From contig JAIXMF010000003.1 in NCBI GenBank assembly GCA_025201365.1, positions 496,001-560,000 of the forward strand: a stretch of DNA of 64,000 nucleotides, in the 5' to 3' direction. Source of the stretch: Syncephalis plumigaleata. Lineage: Eukaryota > Zoopagomycota > Zoopagomycetes > Zoopagales > Piptocephalidaceae. This document shows positions 61,659 through 64,000 of this stretch, in pieces. The position numbers were made by a program, and so were the translations under genes. The notes below the pieces were generated by a model. It was not told the origin of the DNA and did not search any database. It saw nothing but the letters and a program-made list of their open reading frames with translations. The stretch's first letter is position 1. Each line of letters starts with the position of its first letter.

Positions 61659-63918
61659 TTACAATTTGGCCTTAGCTGCCTCGGCGGCCAAACTTGCCTC
61701 CATTACTTGACGCATATCGTCGGCTGCCTCCGCCAAATAATGGGTCATTTGCTTGCTGCCTAGTTTCATGCTAGTGACGTTAAAGTGTAGACTATTCTCC
61801 TTGATCATATAGGCAACGCCATAACCATCGGGTACGACCTCACCCCAACCGTAGCCATCAAAGTATTCGCTAGTGAGCTGAGAAGTCGAAAGGTACCAAT
61901 GACACGACTCGGGATAGGCGGGATCAGTGAATATCTCGGGTTTCTCCTCGTTAGACTTTAGTAGCATACGTAAACCTATAAAGAGTACGAATACAAATAC
62001 GAATGATTAATCATGGATATTTAAGAAATAAAAAAAGGAAATCGCATTATAATTCAAGTGATTATTTACCAAATAGATGACGATCAACGCCACGTCCTTC
62101 TACGGCATCCGACATGTATTTAACATGAGATGTAACGGCTTGACGTAGTGCAGCAGCTTTTTTATCGGTCTAGATCAAATATATATGTATGCATATAAGA
62201 CACCTTGTATTTGGATAACTTGCAATTATTATATGCTTACCGGCAATGCGGGATCTTCCATTGCTTTAACGAAAGCGACAGAATCGCTCGAGACGGTACG
62301 ACAAGTCTCCGTACGACCATGCTTGAATTTACGCGTCTGAGCCGATTCGTAAGTGGGACGACTCACGCCGTACTTCTTAAAGTAGGCCAGTTGAATGACC
62401 ATTTGTACATAGGCATCGGGTGACATGCGGAATCGTTTAATTAGGTTTTTACCGTAAGTTGAATACGCCAACACGGATAATTCATGCTTGCCAACTAGTT
62501 GGTCAAAGTTTCGCTCGGCAGTACTAATGGCTTGCACCACCTTGTCGTCCAGTTCAAAGTCGAGACGCGTTGGAGCTGGAAGACTCGTGTTTGCCGTTAG
62601 ATTACCATGGTTTACTTGATTCTTGGCCAATCTACACGAATCTATCATAAGTATATATACGCGCTATAGCCGAGATAACATTTCACTTACCGATCGCAAA
62701 CGGTGTCATTCAAACGACTTAGCGGTGTACCATCCACACCGGAATGCTAGTGGGATAGACGCGTATCAATGATAAGCATATAGAAGCAAGCTTGTATTTA
62801 TGTCTACATATATGTGTAGGCAGGTAGGTTACTCACCTCGATAATGACACCGGCCTTGCCATTCTCGAATACAACATACTGCAACGACTTGTCAAAGTAC
62901 CGATTACGACCATCGCCGTGCCAACAAGCGGTGCTCACTTCATCGCGTGTCACAGGCGAGGTGTCATCGAGACAAAGTAGGAACACGGCACTCTCGAGTT
63001 TCTCGAGTACTGTCTCATTACGCGGGGATACAGCAAGTAGTTGTCGGCGTACATCGGTCCATGTATCACGATGTTCTGTCGTTAGGGCACCGATAGCCTG
63101 AGCCTTACGATCACCAGCCTGCGAGATAATACGATTCAATTGCCTATCACGATCCAAGTGATATTGACAATGAATACCATTAGTAGTGACAATATTATTG
63201 CACATTAGCGAATACTTACAGTTCAATATCGGCCGTTGATAATCGTTTACCATTTTGTACTAGGTCAAAAACGAATACTTGATTCTTACGCATTACCGCC
63301 AAATGCTGGTGTGTAGTCGGATCGAATGATCGTAATTTATCCGATGGTTTCACGGGATAACGACATGTATTGAAGATGTTACGATAGGCCAAACTACATA
63401 ATGGATTCTTCTTGGTATATTCCGGCTCTAGAGTCTCACTAATAAATGATCGTGCATTAGATATATATATTGATACATACGCACAGGTGGAGCAGCAATC
63501 ATGGATTCGAGCATTACACTTACTTTACCACTTGTTCTCGGAAATCCATGGCTGCAGTAACGATGCTGGCAGCACGCGATGCTTGAGCACGACGAAGACG
63601 ATCATCTTGGAAGGCAAAGAAGAAGCTAACATTAACAACGATGGGGTCACGATAGCCCATGTAGGCCACTTCATTCCACCATTCCTCGAGCCAGTTATCG
63701 ACCTTTGGATCGGCAGCACGTTCTTGCAATCGTTTCTGTAGTTGCTCGCCTAGACCACCGGGTTGTTGAAACTTTTCCACCACTTTTTCGGTACGTGCAA
63801 ATGCCGTATCATCCAGTAATGGACGAACAGTACGTAGATATTTCGCACACGTCTCCTTGAGGTCTGGCACCGGCAAATGAGGCAACTTATCCTGGAAAGC
63901 GTACAATGGACGAGACAT
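61659..63918 (-). CDS. Carnitine O-acetyltransferase
   Basis: Transfers acetyl groups between CoA and carnitine for shuttling between peroxisome and mitochondrion. Minus-strand exons: 63524-63918, 63220-63438, 62837-63143, 62691-62746, 62241-62631, 62070-62169, 61659-61975. N-terminus MSRPLYAFQDKLPHLPVPDL is typical of the choline/carnitine acyltransferase family; EEWWNEVAYMGYRDPIVVNV follows. Catalytic His is in IIEHSGVDGTPL, split across exons. ARKF-like region SAQTRKFKHGRTETCRT and substrate loop MVIQLAYFKKYG are present; the C-terminal GYGVAYMI is the family end motif. The last three residues AKL form a PTS1 peroxisomal signal. Unbroken frame. Confidence 0.93.
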
Positions 63919-64000
63919 ATTTACTGTATCTGACACTATTTGTTGCGCGGTAGCAGTTGCAGTAGAGTATTTGTTGCTAGGTGATCCGGTAGACTGACTG

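Overview
The window reads as nuclear DNA of a filamentous, probably early-diverging (non-Dikarya) fungus. Support: FKS-type beta-1,3-glucan synthase, a GH72 glucanosyltransferase with a CBM43-like tail, a Hac1/XBP1-type bZIP factor, an Esa1-type MYST acetyltransferase, uricase and carnitine acetyltransferase with peroxisomal C-termini, and many 50-100 nt GTAAGT...TAG introns. Codons and intergenic DNA are AT-rich with many microsatellites. The phylum is inference only. No CRISPR, rRNA, tRNA, retroelement or DNA transposon was recognised.

Layout. 1-12.2 kb: three tyrosinases (1-666 minus and partial, 6221-7842 plus, 10300-12178 minus) around a 7TM receptor-like gene (8270-9333 minus); the first two are divergent across 5.5 kb of apparently non-coding DNA. 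13.8-17.3 kb: uricase, mitochondrial ribosomal protein mL43, and the first of three 2OG-Fe(II) oxygenase paralogues. 18-28.5 kb: a second 7TM protein, the Hac1/XBP1-like factor, AMMECR1, a UTP16-like nucleolar protein, Esa1 and the GH72 transferase. 28.5-33.9 kb: a 5.3 kb gene-free stretch separating GH72 from the divergent FKS gene (33868-40366). 40.9-43.6 kb: second oxygenase paralogue and an unrecognised secreted protein. 44.1-55.2 kb: two near-identical 2 kb arms in inverted orientation, each carrying the same 86-residue secreted peptide gene, enclosing a secreted oligopeptidase-B-like protein without its catalytic residues and the mitochondrial enoyl reductase Etr1/MECR. 55.2-64 kb: fragments of a small duplicated gene, the 14-exon SGT1/Ecdysoneless gene, a small cysteine-containing secreted protein, the third (intact) oxygenase and carnitine acetyltransferase.

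The most interesting observation is in the Hac1/XBP1-like gene. Its message carries two hairpins with 7-nt loops CAG|AAGU and CAG|AAGC on perfect stems, exactly the form of Ire1 cleavage sites. They bracket a 41-nt segment that folds into its own hairpin. Removing it changes frame into a plausible activation-domain C-terminus, so this looks like an undescribed unconventional unfolded-protein-response intron.

Many host genes (10 places in FKS alone) are interrupted by apparent one-base losses, always in the same direction and without in-frame nonsense changes. I read these as base-calling or assembly deletions rather than gene death, and give gene extents on that basis.
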